Origin: Motacilla alba alba | Taxonomy: Eukaryota; Chordata; Aves; Passeriformes; Motacillidae | DNA length: 64,000 nucleotides | Assembly: GCF_015832195.1 (NCBI RefSeq) | Contig: NC_052016.1 | Span: 27,239,129-27,303,128, forward strand | Reading direction: 5' to 3' | Part shown: one piece after another, positions 1-12,098 of the stretch | How positions within the stretch are numbered: position 1 is the first letter of the stretch | How the letters are laid out: every line of letters starts with the position of its first letter | Translations under genes and position numbers: made by a program | The notes under the pieces: generated by a model | Told to the model about the DNA's origin: nothing | Databases searched by the model: none | The model's input: the letters and a program-made list of their open reading frames with translations, nothing else

Positions 1-235
1 CTCCCCTGCAATGAGCAGGGACAGATTTCACTAGAGCAGGTTGCTCAAAATACCAGCCAACCTGGCCTTTAACATTCCCAAGGATAGGGCATCCTGGGCT
101 TCTCTGGATAACCTTTGCCAGTGCCTCACCACCCTCACAGTAAAGAACTTCCTCTGAATCTATAATAATCAATAATCTATAATAACCTAATCTATACATA
201 CCATCTTTTAGTTTAAATCAAGTGCTACACTTCAC
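1..235 (-). mobile_element. CR1 LINE fragment, 3' region, reverse orientation
   Basis: The text matches the reverse-strand CR1 3' region common in birds: a CCTGCAATGAGCAGGGACA-like start, then CAGGTTGCTCA, CCAACCTGGCCTT, and CAGTGCCTCACCACCCTCA followed by AAGAACTTCCTC. This is recognised from memory of the family, not from an alignment. The copy is diverged and runs off the left edge, so its 3' terminal repeat is not visible. Similarity fades after about 200-235, where a short AT-rich stretch with repeated AATCTATAATAA interrupts it. It has no coding capacity. Confidence 0.8.
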
Positions 236-2065
236 ACATGGGCATCTCTTTCCCCATGAGTGAGAGAAAAGGAATTTGGCAACCTGGGCAGGATTGCCAC
301 CCCTGCCAAGCCTACTGAACCACAAAACAACTTCCCCCAGAGACAGTCAGGTATTTTAAATTTCTCTAAACTGAATTGACAATGCCAGCTGCACCACTCA
401 AAACTGCAAAAAGCCTTACAGTGTCCAGCCTTCTACCAGCATCACAGACACGGCTTTTTCAGGAATTAATTTGAGTTGAGAGTGAATTTCAGAACAGATT
501 TTTTCCTACATGGGAAATCTAAAACTTAATTAGTTAATAAGATGTCAGTACTTTATTGCTAAAGGAAAACAAGGAGGGAAGGGGTCCTGTCCATATTCCT
601 TTTTGCATTGGGGAACTGATAGTCTACAGAACAGGAGACAAACATGGGTACTTTTGATTTTTTGTTACAGCAGCAAGTCCCTGCATACTTCATGAAACAG
701 CTTGTCTAAAATTCTACTTGACAAACGTATTCTCAAAAGTGATCATAGAGATTTGTTTCATCTTCATTAGCAGTTCAGCTGTTTTTAAAAACAGATTTTG
801 AGGGCAGGTGAAAAGGAAGGGATTCTCTTGATGACAACTATCGCTGAAAATTAATTTTAATTTGTGTGTGTGCGGAACCAACTTAACATGGACAAACCAG
901 CATCTAAAACAGTTAGGAAGAAATTAAATCTCTCCATGAAGAGACCTGTACTTGTGATTTAGAAAAATATCCATTTTGACTGCCTTGTAAATAAAGACAG
1001 GTAAAACATGGCAGCTATTAGTGTCACGTTCTTGACCTAACAACTCAGGTGGAGAAAAAAACAGGACATGTTTGTTTTCCTAGATGCAAAAGCAAGTGAG
1101 CTGTGGTCTTACATATTTCTGGTTATATAGAATAGAGATATTTTATTATTATCCTGTTTAAGGGATCAGATCCTCATCCCGACCACACTTTACACTTGAT
1201 AGGAGATTTTTTGACTGTATAAAGCCAGGGTTGATGACCTGACATTGTGTGTCCCTGAATTCTCTTTCCCAAGTTACAGAGAGAAGTCTGACTGTCTGGG
1301 ACAGCAAGGGATGCATCTGGGATCCAGCTATTCCTGGCTTAAATAAAGCCGCACACAGATTAGACAAATTTGTTCCAGGAGTCAAAATAAAGAAGGAATA
1401 GAAAGGTGACAGAAATTTACTCTTGTCTGCCTAACTGAAAGAGTAAGAACTTCCCACCAACACGTGAAAAAGTAAATGTATATGGCAAATATGGATTTAT
1501 TTTAGACTGCAAAGTATACTGACACTTTTAGCCTGTCTATGGAAGACATTGACATATCTCAATGGAGAGGGTGACTATACAAATGCATGAAGGGCAATTT
1601 TATTCTAGATTAGTTTGCACATACCTTGGAAGAGCACCATACAAAGGATGCAGAGCCAGGGTTGACCCAACCAACTGCAGAACTGAGTTACATTCAGTCT
1701 TTTTAGTGGTTGGGCTTATTTTCTCACATACAGCACAATATCTCACTTTTGAGAGGAAGTTACTGTACCTCCAGCTGACTCTTTAACAACCCTTACCAGA
1801 AGGACCAGTTTTACTGACACCAGTTCCTAAAGGCATGGTACTGGTCTTTCACTTCATTAAGTCAGAGGCATTGCTTGAAGAAATTGAGCTTAATTAACTT
1901 ATGATAAAGCACTACTAAATCAGATCCTGGTATCTATTCTTTGGAAATAACCAGAGATTCTCCTTGCTTTCAAGGAGAGGAATAGACTTTATTTTCCTTA
2001 GCTGATAATTCCAATTAAAAAGTCTACAAATCACATCAGATTAATTAAGTTTTATGTGAAAGTAC

Positions 2066-2109
2066 AAGTGAATATATTTTACTTATTAAGTGAATATATT
2101 TTACTTATT
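2066..2109. repeat. 22-bp exact tandem duplication
   Basis: The 22-bp unit beginning AAGTGAATATATTTTACTTA occurs twice back to back (2066-2087 and 2088-2109) without mismatch. This implies a recent slippage or duplication event in AT-rich DNA. Confidence 0.9.
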
Positions 2110-2511
2110 AATGTATTTCATTTGCACAACTCCGGTTATAAATATTGATCTGTTTGGACCATTAACTGAAGTGCAGCTTTAAAAATAGAATGATCAAATT
2201 CAATAAAACCTAAATTTAAGAATAGCAAATTTTGTCTTTTAATACAGCAACCATCAGCTTAGCAGAAGCCAGCTGGAATGAAGAAGAAATAGCTAAGAGG
2301 CTGTTTCCCACAGCAACCTCTGAAATAGAGATTACAAATGTATTCTTTAACTGCTAAGAAGAATCATGGTTTCTTCTGCTAGTTTACTAGTGGCAAATTG
2401 GCTTAAAAGAGTCACCATAAGTGGATAACATAGGTTAGCTCATGCCAAATACATTTATTAGGCTAAATGAGAGTATTAACCTTAAGTGCAATGGGATTTC
2501 CTGTCCACATC

Positions 2512-2547
2512 CAAAGTCACTCAAAGTCACTCAAAGTCATTCAAAGG
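2512..2547. repeat. 10-bp tandem repeat, about 3.5 copies
   Basis: The decamer TCAAAGTCAC and close variants repeat in register (CAAAGTCAC, TCAAAGTCAC, TCAAAGTCAT, TCAAAG). It is a short minisatellite-like tract. Confidence 0.85.
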
Positions 2548-4311
2548 TGTGAATGGTACTTGCTGTTATGACTCTGCATTCTGTGTCATCTGAGATTTAC
2601 AGGGTCTGCACTCTGGCCTTGGTTAATCAAACCCTTAAAGATCACAATGGCACTGAAAGGTTAATCATTACCTCTCCGTTATTCTTTTGCAAGGAAGGTA
2701 GGAATCTCAGGGGTAAGAGAAGCTTGCACCATGAAAAGGGGAAAGAATAAATAAATTATAGTTCTCTAGCCAAAGGTAAATCCATCTGTGCATGTTGGAT
2801 TTATCATGATCAGAGAACAGTGCCTACATGATCTAGAATACACAGAATGCAGAGTGATAGCAGAGCTAAAGGTGAAACTAAGAAAGAAATAGTTTCTTTC
2901 TTAGCTTCAAGTTCTGTCTGCAGAAGAGGTGATATTGATGCTAATAGTTGCCAAAGAAAACTTGAGAGCTTTGTTTGTATTTATGAATGGCTCTCATAGA
3001 GCACTTTCCAACCCACATGTGACTGGGTGAAGAAATAAGATAGGGCTGAAAACAACCCATTCTGTCCCTACTACATCTGGTACATAAGGGGTGCTGAGGA
3101 GCACCTTTCAGGTTATGACTCACACATCAGACTTGTTCCAAATCATCTTCTGAAATAGCTGAATGTTCTATTTTACTCAGGCTGGGATGAGAAAACCAGA
3201 CTAATTTCAGCTCAGTTTGACCTAGCATTCAGCAGATACCAAGTGGAGGCTCACAAAGTTTCCTACTTGCTGAGCTACGGTCCTCTTAAAACAATCCAAT
3301 GCAAGTAAATGCTATTTAAATCGATTGTGTGCATTCACGGACAAAATTGGTTTAAAATTTATTATGTGTTGTGGCTCACCATGTTGAGAGAGAACAGAAC
3401 ATACATTTCAAAAAACAAACAGGTTTTCTTAAAATAATCAAACATTCAATAAAAGAGGTTTATTGCTGCCATCTTTATTTGTTAGGATGGGGAATGGACT
3501 ATTTTACTCTTTTTCTTGCAAGCTAAGTAGTGTTGAATAACCATGGGAAGGATACAGGAATTTGCTTTATTAAGTTTAGTAATAATTTCAATTGTCTTTG
3601 AATTTATTTTAATCTTGGTTTAAATGTATAATGCAGTGTTTTCATCTCTGCAGTTCTTGAATTGCCCACTTGCATAAGAAAATACACTTCAGAATACGCT
3701 TATTAAAGAACATAATGGCTTTGAGGGATTTTCAAAAGCAAAGAGACATTATAATCTTCTCTCACTGTTGTAGTTGCATATTTCAAATGTAGACAATGTC
3801 TGCTTTACAATTATTAATTATTATGGCTGCCAGATGCAATTAAAGAACAGCTTGTGCTCTTCCTATGGCTCCCTTCAAGCATTCACTATGTAAGTCATTA
3901 CTGAAATAGCTGGATTAAAAATACTAATGGCCAGCACGTGTATGATCCTTACTCCCCAAAACCCTAAAATAACTTTCAAGAGAGAGGCATTATTGACCTG
4001 TTGCTCTGAGGAGGAAACGTAAAGGGCGGAGACATTCAGGCAAAAGCATTCACCTATTTAAGGTAATTCCACTTGTAGGAATTGTACATGGAGAATACAA
4101 AGCCTTTTCAAAGGCACTTCACCACACAGTGAAAGGACTTTCAAAAAGCTTTCAACAAGCTTCCTCTTAAAGGGCTTTTAATAAATATTTTCAAAAATCC
4201 TCAAAAAAGAAGAAGGGGGAAGAGTGAGAGGACAAACTTGTTAATGCTCAATTATTCAGAAGAGTGGAAAGGAAAGAATGCTGTAAAAGCACACAGAAGT
4301 ATGTGGAGAAT

Positions 4312-4685
4312 TGAAGGAACCCGTGGGTCTCGGGCTGTAAATCCCCCCGGCTAGCTTGGGATTTAGTCTGCACGGATCCTACATGGACGAAGTAAAGGAC
4401 GAGAAGCGCTCTTTCTCCACGTGGTTCTGATGTCCTGTTTATTAGCTGGAAAGGGACATCTGCATCGTAGGGTTTCCAGGTGAAGAAGAGAGAAAGAACT
4501 CCAAACTCAAGGGACGTTTATACCCGTGGAATGGGAGGCGGGGACGGAAGGCCACAGCCAAGGGGATACCAGTGGGGAGGGGCGAAGGGAGGGGCTTCAA
4601 GGGACAAATCACCTTACCAGGGGGTACCATGGGAAAAGTTCACCCAGTGCAGAACATCTAAATACCTATATAGTGCGTCACAACA
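4312..4685 (-). mobile_element. Solo LTR of an ERVK-like endogenous retrovirus
   Basis: This 374-bp element reads TGTTGTGACG...CCTTCA on the minus strand and is flanked by an exact 6-bp duplication, GAGAAT (4306-4311 and 4686-4691). Six-bp duplications are usual for ERVK and alpharetrovirus-like integrations. Promoter and polyadenylation parts are visible on the minus strand: TATAAA at 4518-4523 and AATAAA at 4438-4443, with R expected between them. An E-box CACGTG lies at 4418-4423. There is no internal region, primer-binding site or second LTR nearby, so this is a solo LTR left by recombination. The ERVK assignment comes from TSD length, size and layout and has not been checked against a repeat library. 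Confidence 0.85.
4438..4523 (-). promoter_or_regulatory. LTR TATA box and polyadenylation signal pair
   Basis: On the minus strand GGGTATAAACG (TATA core 4518-4523) is followed about 75 bp downstream by GCTAATAAACAGG (AATAAA 4438-4443). This is the normal order in a compact LTR. Both motifs are intact, so the LTR could still start or end transcripts. Transcription would run leftward, away from the other features in the window. Confidence 0.65.
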
Positions 4686-4691
4686 GAGAAT

Positions 4692-5913
4692 AACATGAAA
4701 GCCAAAATGCAGTGTCAGTGAAAATGCAGTGATGCACCTGGAGACACAATTTAACCTGATGTGTGCAAGGACAGGCTCTGAACTAACTACTCTTCATCCA
4801 GAATGAGTGCTCCCAGTCACAGCAGCTGATTCCATAAAAACATCAGTTGGCCCAAGAAAAACACAAGGGGATGCTTGGAAGTACCAGGAAACAAATAGAG
4901 AATCAAGCTGCAAATGTAAGTATTTCTTTTTATAAACACATGGTGTGCCCATACCTCAACACTGCCTGCAGTTCTGACTTTCTGGTCAGAAAAGCTGAAC
5001 AAGGGTGAGAAAACATTCAGATAATACCTTATATTCTTGTCACATAGATAAGAATAATGTCCAAAGTAGAAATAACTAGATTAAGACTCTTTTGCAGAGA
5101 AAAGAGAGAACCAAGGGTAGATGTGACATAAATTAATAGAAATGTCAATAACATTGAGAAGATCATTAGGAAATTATTTGATTTTTCACAGCTCAAGAAA
5201 TAAGGACAAAAAAATGACATCATCAGGTGACAGGCTGAAAACAAACAAACAAAAGAAGGCATTTTTTATAAGCAGCACAATTGAACTGAGAAATTTCTTG
5301 CCCAAAATTATTCTTAATAATGTTTATTCTTACCAGTTCAAAGAGTAACAGGGTCAATTCATGAAAATTATTCCACCAAGGATGGTAAATCCAAAATTAA
5401 TGTTTATAACCAAGGATTGCTGGAAGCGGGGAGAATATGCCAGGGAGGCATTGATCTATACTTGTCCTGTTATTGTGATTTTCTCAACCATTCAGTACTT
5501 GACTACTGTTGAAAACCAGCTAGAGGCTAGATGAATCTTACTGCCCCTTAAAAATGCCTCAGTGGTCTGAAGAGGCCCTCCACAAGTAGAACTATTTTTG
5601 CTGATACAGATACTTCTGTTGTTTATTGTCATCAGCAGGCTTGCCCAAAGAAACCCAATGGATCCCAAACAGAATTTGATGCCACAGATGATACCAACAT
5701 CTATGAATTATGTCCTCTTGGGTGGAACGATGAAATATTTACTATGTTGAAATCAGAAACTTTGGCAACCCCTGCAGTAGAAGCAGGATCTTACCTCATT
5801 CTACCTGACTACCAAGACTCAAGTTCTCCCAATATATCAGGTTTTCTCCTGGTGACTGCCAGAATAGTCAACATGAAAGGACAAGAAGATTTCCAAAGTA
5901 CAGAACTTTGCAG
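4692..5913. other. Noncoding stretch between two solo LTRs
   Basis: No gene is recognised between the ERVK-like and ERVL-like LTRs. The open frames of 61-77 codons on both strands near 4.8-5.35 kb are low-complexity (K/N/S-rich) and unsupported. Confidence 0.5.
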
Positions 5914-5918
5914 CATGT

Positions 5919-6465
5919 TGCCCCGGTTTTGGCTGGAGTAGGGTTAATTTTCTCCACAGTAACTGGTATGGGGCTGTGCTTTGGATTTGTGCTGAAAACA
6001 GTATTGATAATGCAGAGATGTTACTGCTGCTTACACAGAGTGAAAGCCTCTTCTGCTGTTTGTACCACCTCACCAGTGAGTGGGCTGGGGCTGCACAAGA
6101 GACACACAGCCAGGACATTTGATCCCAGCTGACTCAAGGGATATTCCGCACCATCTGGCACCATGATCAGCATGGAAAGATGGAGGAAGACAGAAAGGGG
6201 GATGTTCAGAGCGTTTGTTTGCAAGTCACTGCTACACGAGACAGAGCCCAGCTTTCCTGGGGATGGCTGCACACCTGCCTGCCCATGGGAAGTGATGAAT
6301 GAATCCCTTGCTTTGCTTTGCTCATGCACAGCTTTTGCTGTCTTTATCCCAGCCCACGGGGTTTTTTTCACTCTTGCTCTTCCAGTTCTCTCCTGACCCT
6401 GGGAGTGGGGCAGTGAGAGAGTGGTTGTATGGTACTCAGTTGCTGGCTGGGCTCAAATCACAACT
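5919..6465 (+). mobile_element. Solo LTR of an avian ERVL-like family
   Basis: The element starts TGCCCCGGTTTTGGCTGG and continues with GGTATGGGGCTGTG, TTTGGATTTGTGCTGAAAAC and GCTTACACAGAGT, a text very common in bird genomes. It is flanked by an exact 5-bp duplication CATGT (5914-5918 and 6466-6470), as expected for ERVL. The last bases (CACAACT) have lost the terminal CA. The place where the family usually has a TATA box reads CATGGAAAGATG, so the promoter is probably dead. The polyadenylation part is also short beside the related copy near 52.6 kb. Several open frames of 65-116 codons cross it on both strands and are chance frames. Confidence 0.88.
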
Positions 6466-9400
6466 CATGTCTTCAACACAATGTGAGAGGAAGTGTTATT
6501 AAACAGACCTTTATACTAAAACAGCATACAAAAATGTATGAGCTCTGTGATTTTGGAATTGGTCTGCTACAGCCAGTCTCATCAATACATTAGCTCTATT
6601 TTAACATTCAGATAGCTGACGTTGAAAGCAAACCTGATTTTGCATCTCAAAGAGAAGCATGTAAAATGTTTATAGGCTTTCACGCTTTATTTGAAGATTA
6701 TCATAAAGTGAGATTTTTTTCATACCACAAAGAGTGTAAACCATAAACCTTTTAAGACTGCTGACAGTTATCACAGTTTTATTCAGAGAATGATCTGGTC
6801 TATATTTTCATCACAGTTGAAAGTATCAGAACTAAAGCTAGAAGTCCACAGGTGGAAATGAACTGTCCTTAATTGAACAAAGCCTCTCATAAAAAAGAAA
6901 AAAAAAATTGTAGTTATATGGATTCTGTCAGCACATTTTCTTTGCAGAGAAAAGAGAGATGTGTTTAAATGTTTAAAAAACATTTGAATAAAAAAGATTA
7001 TTTGATTTTTTTAAGATGAACATGTTAGTGGATTTCAAAAAACACTTGATATAGTATTACTCAGGGGATGAAACATGGTGTTATGAACTAGAGAATGAGT
7101 AAACAACCTCGTGAAGCAATATACATTTACCATATTAACATTTTCTTGATCCATACAAAAACAATAAAGGAATGAAAACAGAATCACTGCTTGTTAGGAA
7201 AATCTCTCTATAAGACAGAATTTTCTGCACATGACTGACATGGCCCCATTTATGAGTGAGAGTCATTTCAATATTTCTTTAGGAACAGCAATTTGCCTAA
7301 TTGTAGCCAAGCAAGATGGCTGAAACTGCTGGCATACAGAGAGATTTTTAGCCATGACAATTCATGAAGTAAACTAATCTCATCTTGAAAAATTAATCAA
7401 ATTTTTGGATTCTAAGTCTAAATCCAGCAGATGAAGCTAATCCACTGAGGGTTTTAATAATAAGAAAGAGGAAATGAGATGAACCATATAGCTAAATTAT
7501 AACTATATAGCCAAATTATTGTAACTAGACAGTTGGAAAAGCAGAGACAGCTTGCACTTGTAACAAGTTAGATCTCATGAAACCATGTAATGGAATAAAA
7601 ACCTTAACAAAGAATTAAAACAAAGATGGAGGACTTTAATTGAAAACTTGATCAATTAGCACAGAGGCCATAAGAAGAAGGCAACAGAGCATGAAATTTG
7701 ATTAAACTGAACCATACGTCCTACTTCATTTTCAGCGATGTCACAAAACTGATGACCTTGAAAAGAGAAGACATTAGAGGAGTGTAAAATAGCAGTTATC
7801 TCAATGCTGGCTAAAATAGAGAACTGATAATAAATATTGTACAGTAAGGAAGCCTTAAATTAAAATCACATACATATTCAGAATGGAGAGATGGGTAGTC
7901 ATAAATTGCAATAATTGACATGCAATCCAAATTTATTACAATGGATCTAGGCAGAGGGAAAGCAAGATAAGTGCCCTAACTCCAAAAATTTGACAAACAG
8001 AGCAGATCATGCTCCAGCTCACTGACTGCTCTGATCATTGTTTGATAGTTGGCATGATTCTATAGCATTAGGTGATCTTTTTGTAGTTGGTAAAGTAGAT
8101 TAAATTCTAAAGATGAACTGAGTATCTACAGTAACACGCACTGGAGTCACAGTGTGATTCTTCTGCTTTGATCCAAAATAAAATCAGGAAAAAGGTACTC
8201 CTTCACCCATGTCACGCTATCATAAAGCTCCCAAGTGCTCCTTTTTTTTTTGGTAGGTGAAATAATAGGTGAACCTGCTATACTGCTTTGGATACAAGAT
8301 GCCTTTTTTTTTTCTGCAGAAGGGTAAAGCTCTCCATTGCTCTTACAGACCCCTACAGCACATGCCCACCAGCTACAAGCCCATATTCTCATAGGACTAA
8401 ATGCAAGGTCTCTGACATGTTCCTATTACCATACGGAACCACCAACATCAGCCCCAACAACATGGGGCTTACATCTTGAGCTGCATGTCAGCTTTATCCC
8501 AGCTATAAACAAACAAATTATGCCTTTCTGACCTAAATCCTGCTAAAACAAAGGTTCTCCTTTAGTATTTTTTAACAAATTGGACTGACAGGGAGACATT
8601 GTACAGCTCCAGGGCTTTATGTCATGTGGCTGTGGTGTTTTGTTTTTCTACAATGCTCCTTAAAATTAGATTTACTGTCATGAGGCAGCTTAAGTGATTC
8701 TGAGGTGGATTTTTTCCAAAGTGTCATGTCCTTGCAGACATGCAATGCCAGTAAGATTTGAATGAGATCATCTCAGATTGCTTTTGAAAGTCTCACTTAT
8801 TAAGAATTCCAAAACAAAACAATATCAAAGATATATGTATTGTGTGATGGTTTTGCTATCAGTGTTCTGAGAAAAAAAAGTTATGAGTAGAAATTCCTTA
8901 TAAGAGAATTTGAAAAAGATCATTTTAGGTTAAAGAGGATTTTTTTTTTTTGCTCTGCCTGTTTGTGTATACTCAATTTAGAATAAACTGATGGCAGGAG
9001 AATAATATTAGTATTGTATCATTTTCTGTTATGATGTCAAAAAACAAAAAATGAATATTTAATTTTATGATGGCTCAAAGTGAAAGGAATTTCTGCATGT
9101 CCTATATCAGAAAGTACTGCACTGTACTGTCTTGGAAATAACTAAGTCAGTTAAACACAATGAAATAGGTTGTCCACATAGGTGCTTCTTGCTTTACTGA
9201 TCTACCTCCCTCTGCAAAAAAAGAAAGGGACAAGCACTGGTGTAAGACTGATTTGCTGTGGTCAGGGCTCTGGTGCATCCTGTCATGGGGGACAAGTGCA
9301 AAGCACAGAGAACACTCACAATGGTGATGAACATTTCATTTTTTCTAAATAATTTGTGAGTAGTTTTGGTTTTAATCTATTCCCTTATTTTTAGCTGCCT

Positions 9401-10750
9401 TTTGAATGGTCCACCAAATGTTTTTGCCTGCAAATTTCACAGTCTGACCTTTTTAGATCTTTCCTAACTCACTCTTCTCTAATTCTATGGGAATGGAGAA
9501 AAAAGTCTGCAAACACTGGACATTTTTTTCATACATTTGCTTACATTTTGCTTGGGCTGAGAGAGTACTAGCAGAGGCCCTCATATTCCTATAAGGCTGC
9601 TGTTTTTTATCTTCTCCAGTGTGTGTACAAAATTACCTTTCCAAAGCAATTAAAAACACCAGTAACCAGTGAAATAGTCATATAAACACTCCTCTAAACA
9701 ATATCAACATGCAAGGAGAAGGAGTATTATTTATGAAAACTGATTTTTTTTTCCTTTTTTTCCAATGAAGCTTACAAAATTTGGTATCAATCTGGCTTCT
9801 GGGTGTCCATGGCTTTTCTTTCTTCTCTTTTTTCCCCCTTTCCTTTCATTCTTTTATTTCTAGTGGTTGATTCCTTTCTAAATTTTATATCGTGCATGAG
9901 AAGCATAATGTATTTATTAGGAGATAGTACTAGTTTCATACATTGCACTAAATGAAGTGTACTGCTAAATACTACTTTTTTGACAGTCAAGTGAGATATG
10001 AGAATAAACATGAAAATATCAGTATTAACAGGCTTCTAAGAAGGAAGTACAATCTGTTAATATAACCATCTTACAAAAGGAAAAAAAAAACAACAAGGAA
10101 ACCAAGACTAAATTTTCTAAAATAAACAAAATAACCAAAATATATCAGTGATTCACATTCCTCAGAATTCACAGGCACCAGGAAGAGATCACCATTGTGT
10201 TTTAAATACACACTGCTGCTGCATGGGCTATAAGAACACAGATAGTCCAACAGTCAATTTTTAAAAGGCATTTTTCCCATCAAGCCCACACAACTTCTTC
10301 ACTGGTGAGCAATGGCACATACATACAGTAGATCCCAAAAAGATGCAATAACAGCATATAGGAAAAACCTCTAGAAAAATTTGTTTGCTAGCAGGAATCA
10401 CAAAATGAGTAGGGCAAATTCAAGGCAGTTCAGCAGATGCACTGAGTCATCACACAGTGGCCACAATCATTGTCTCCACTGGCCAGGTACCTATGGAGAC
10501 TTTGCATGCCCATAACCCCTGAGTACGGAGTGTGAAGCTCCTTCTTCCCTGTGTCAGGCATGAGAAGTACCTTCCTCTGCCTTCAGACAGAACCCAGAGA
10601 GGAGGACTCACCAGTATTTCCTTCCATAGGACCATGCAGCCAATTATATTATTTGTATACTATTTGTTTCTTTATGGAGAACTTGATGCATTTTTGAGGA
10701 CTGGATTGATGCTTTCTATGGATTACACATGCTGATTCAGACATAAGAAT

Positions 10751-10785
10751 ACCATATGGATTTTTTTAGGACACCATATGGATTT
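10751..10785. repeat. 13-bp direct repeat, 22-bp period
   Basis: ACCATATGGATTT occurs at 10751-10763 and again at 10773-10785. It is a small local duplication that has diverged between the copies. Confidence 0.75.
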
Positions 10786-12063
10786 GTATTAGCAATGGTA
10801 AGCTTTGACAAAAACATTAAAGTTTTTACTAAAAGCAAATAGAGTGCTCTAGCCTTTTTGGGACAATAAAACTTCATGAGTCAATGGAAAACTTTTTCTG
10901 AGAAGAAGTCAGAAAGAGAAGCAGAGGTGATTATTCTCAAAGGCCCATTTTACCCCAAATGATTCATTCCAAAAAGTCTTCCCGCCCCAAAATCTATCTT
11001 GTTGTGCATCCTGTAAAAAACACACATGCTGAACACCATATTATGTTTTTTACGTCTTTTGGGATATGCACCAGCCAACCAGTGATCACTATGACTCTCT
11101 TGCTCCAGCTCCGGTGGACATGTGAGCCCTAAAACTCAGTGCAGGACCACAAGGAGATAGATCAAAGATTCTCAGTCTCAAATCTGTCTACCCCCTTTTT
11201 TGGACCCCAGCTCACCTTGCTCAGGGGAAGCCTGTTGTAAACTCACTTTATTCTCTGCAAGATGAAAAATGAAATGTGATAAATGAGGCATTTCAACTCT
11301 TAGTTTTCTGCATTCTTTTTTTTTTTTTTTTGAGGTATTTCCATCTCAGTTTAACTTCTACTGATGTTCAGCTTTTCTTGCCAAGTCCCCAGCAGGTTTA
11401 TCAACCAACTGTTCATTCTTTTAACCAACAAATTTGTTCATTTTGCTGTATAGTGTAGTACCACACTAACTGTTGACCTTGAAGTGTGGCTTCACTTTAA
11501 TAGATAATTTACTAATAATTTTTATTATTTCAAAATTATCAACATTGCTTTTAAGATGTTACTTGAAACAATTAGAGTGAGTGTCATTCATGTAGGTTCT
11601 CCTTTTCAAGTGGGCACAGCAAGTCTTTTGATTTTTCTCACTTATTTTTATCCTCTGTAAGGCTTTAATCTAGTAATTCTTACGAAAAATTCAAGAACTG
11701 GATTATTAGTTGCAAACTGCAGCTTTCAATTTATGATTCACCACTTTAGGAGTACCAGACTTAAGATACCCTGCAGCTAATTTTCAGAGGTGCTGAATGT
11801 CCACAGCTGCTGGTGGCAGCTGCTTGATGCTAGTCTGTCTTGAGACTGGCAGATGGCAAGTTAAACCACAAGGTAGTATTGCCGGTAGCCCTGTGTCAAC
11901 CCTGAGGTGGGGGAATTAGGGCTAAAGAGAGGGCTGCACAAGTTAGGAAGTTATTATTGGTTTGTACACATGCCATTCCACAATCACACTCTGTGAGAAG
12001 TTTATTAATGCCACAAATATGAATGAAGCACTTCGACCTATCTTCAAAGACAAAGCTTTCAAA

Positions 12064-12098
12064 ACAGCTTTGGGAGCCAAACACACAGCTTTGGGAGC
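12064..12098. repeat. 14-bp direct repeat, 21-bp period
   Basis: ACAGCTTTGGGAGC occurs at 12064-12077 and 12085-12098. The 21-bp period keeps frame in the overlapping short plus-strand open frame (ALGA repeated), but nothing else supports coding. Confidence 0.75.

Larger units (their letters stand above)
236..4311. other. Noncoding AT-rich stretch, no gene recognised
   Basis: All open frames here are under 80 codons and have no promoter, splice or family support. Visible structure is limited to two short tandem duplications (listed separately) and AT-rich sequence. The part around 3770-3880, with TTATTAATTATTATGGCTGC and a mixed homeobox-like AT core, has the look of conserved noncoding DNA, but this cannot be judged from one genome. 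Confidence 0.5.
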
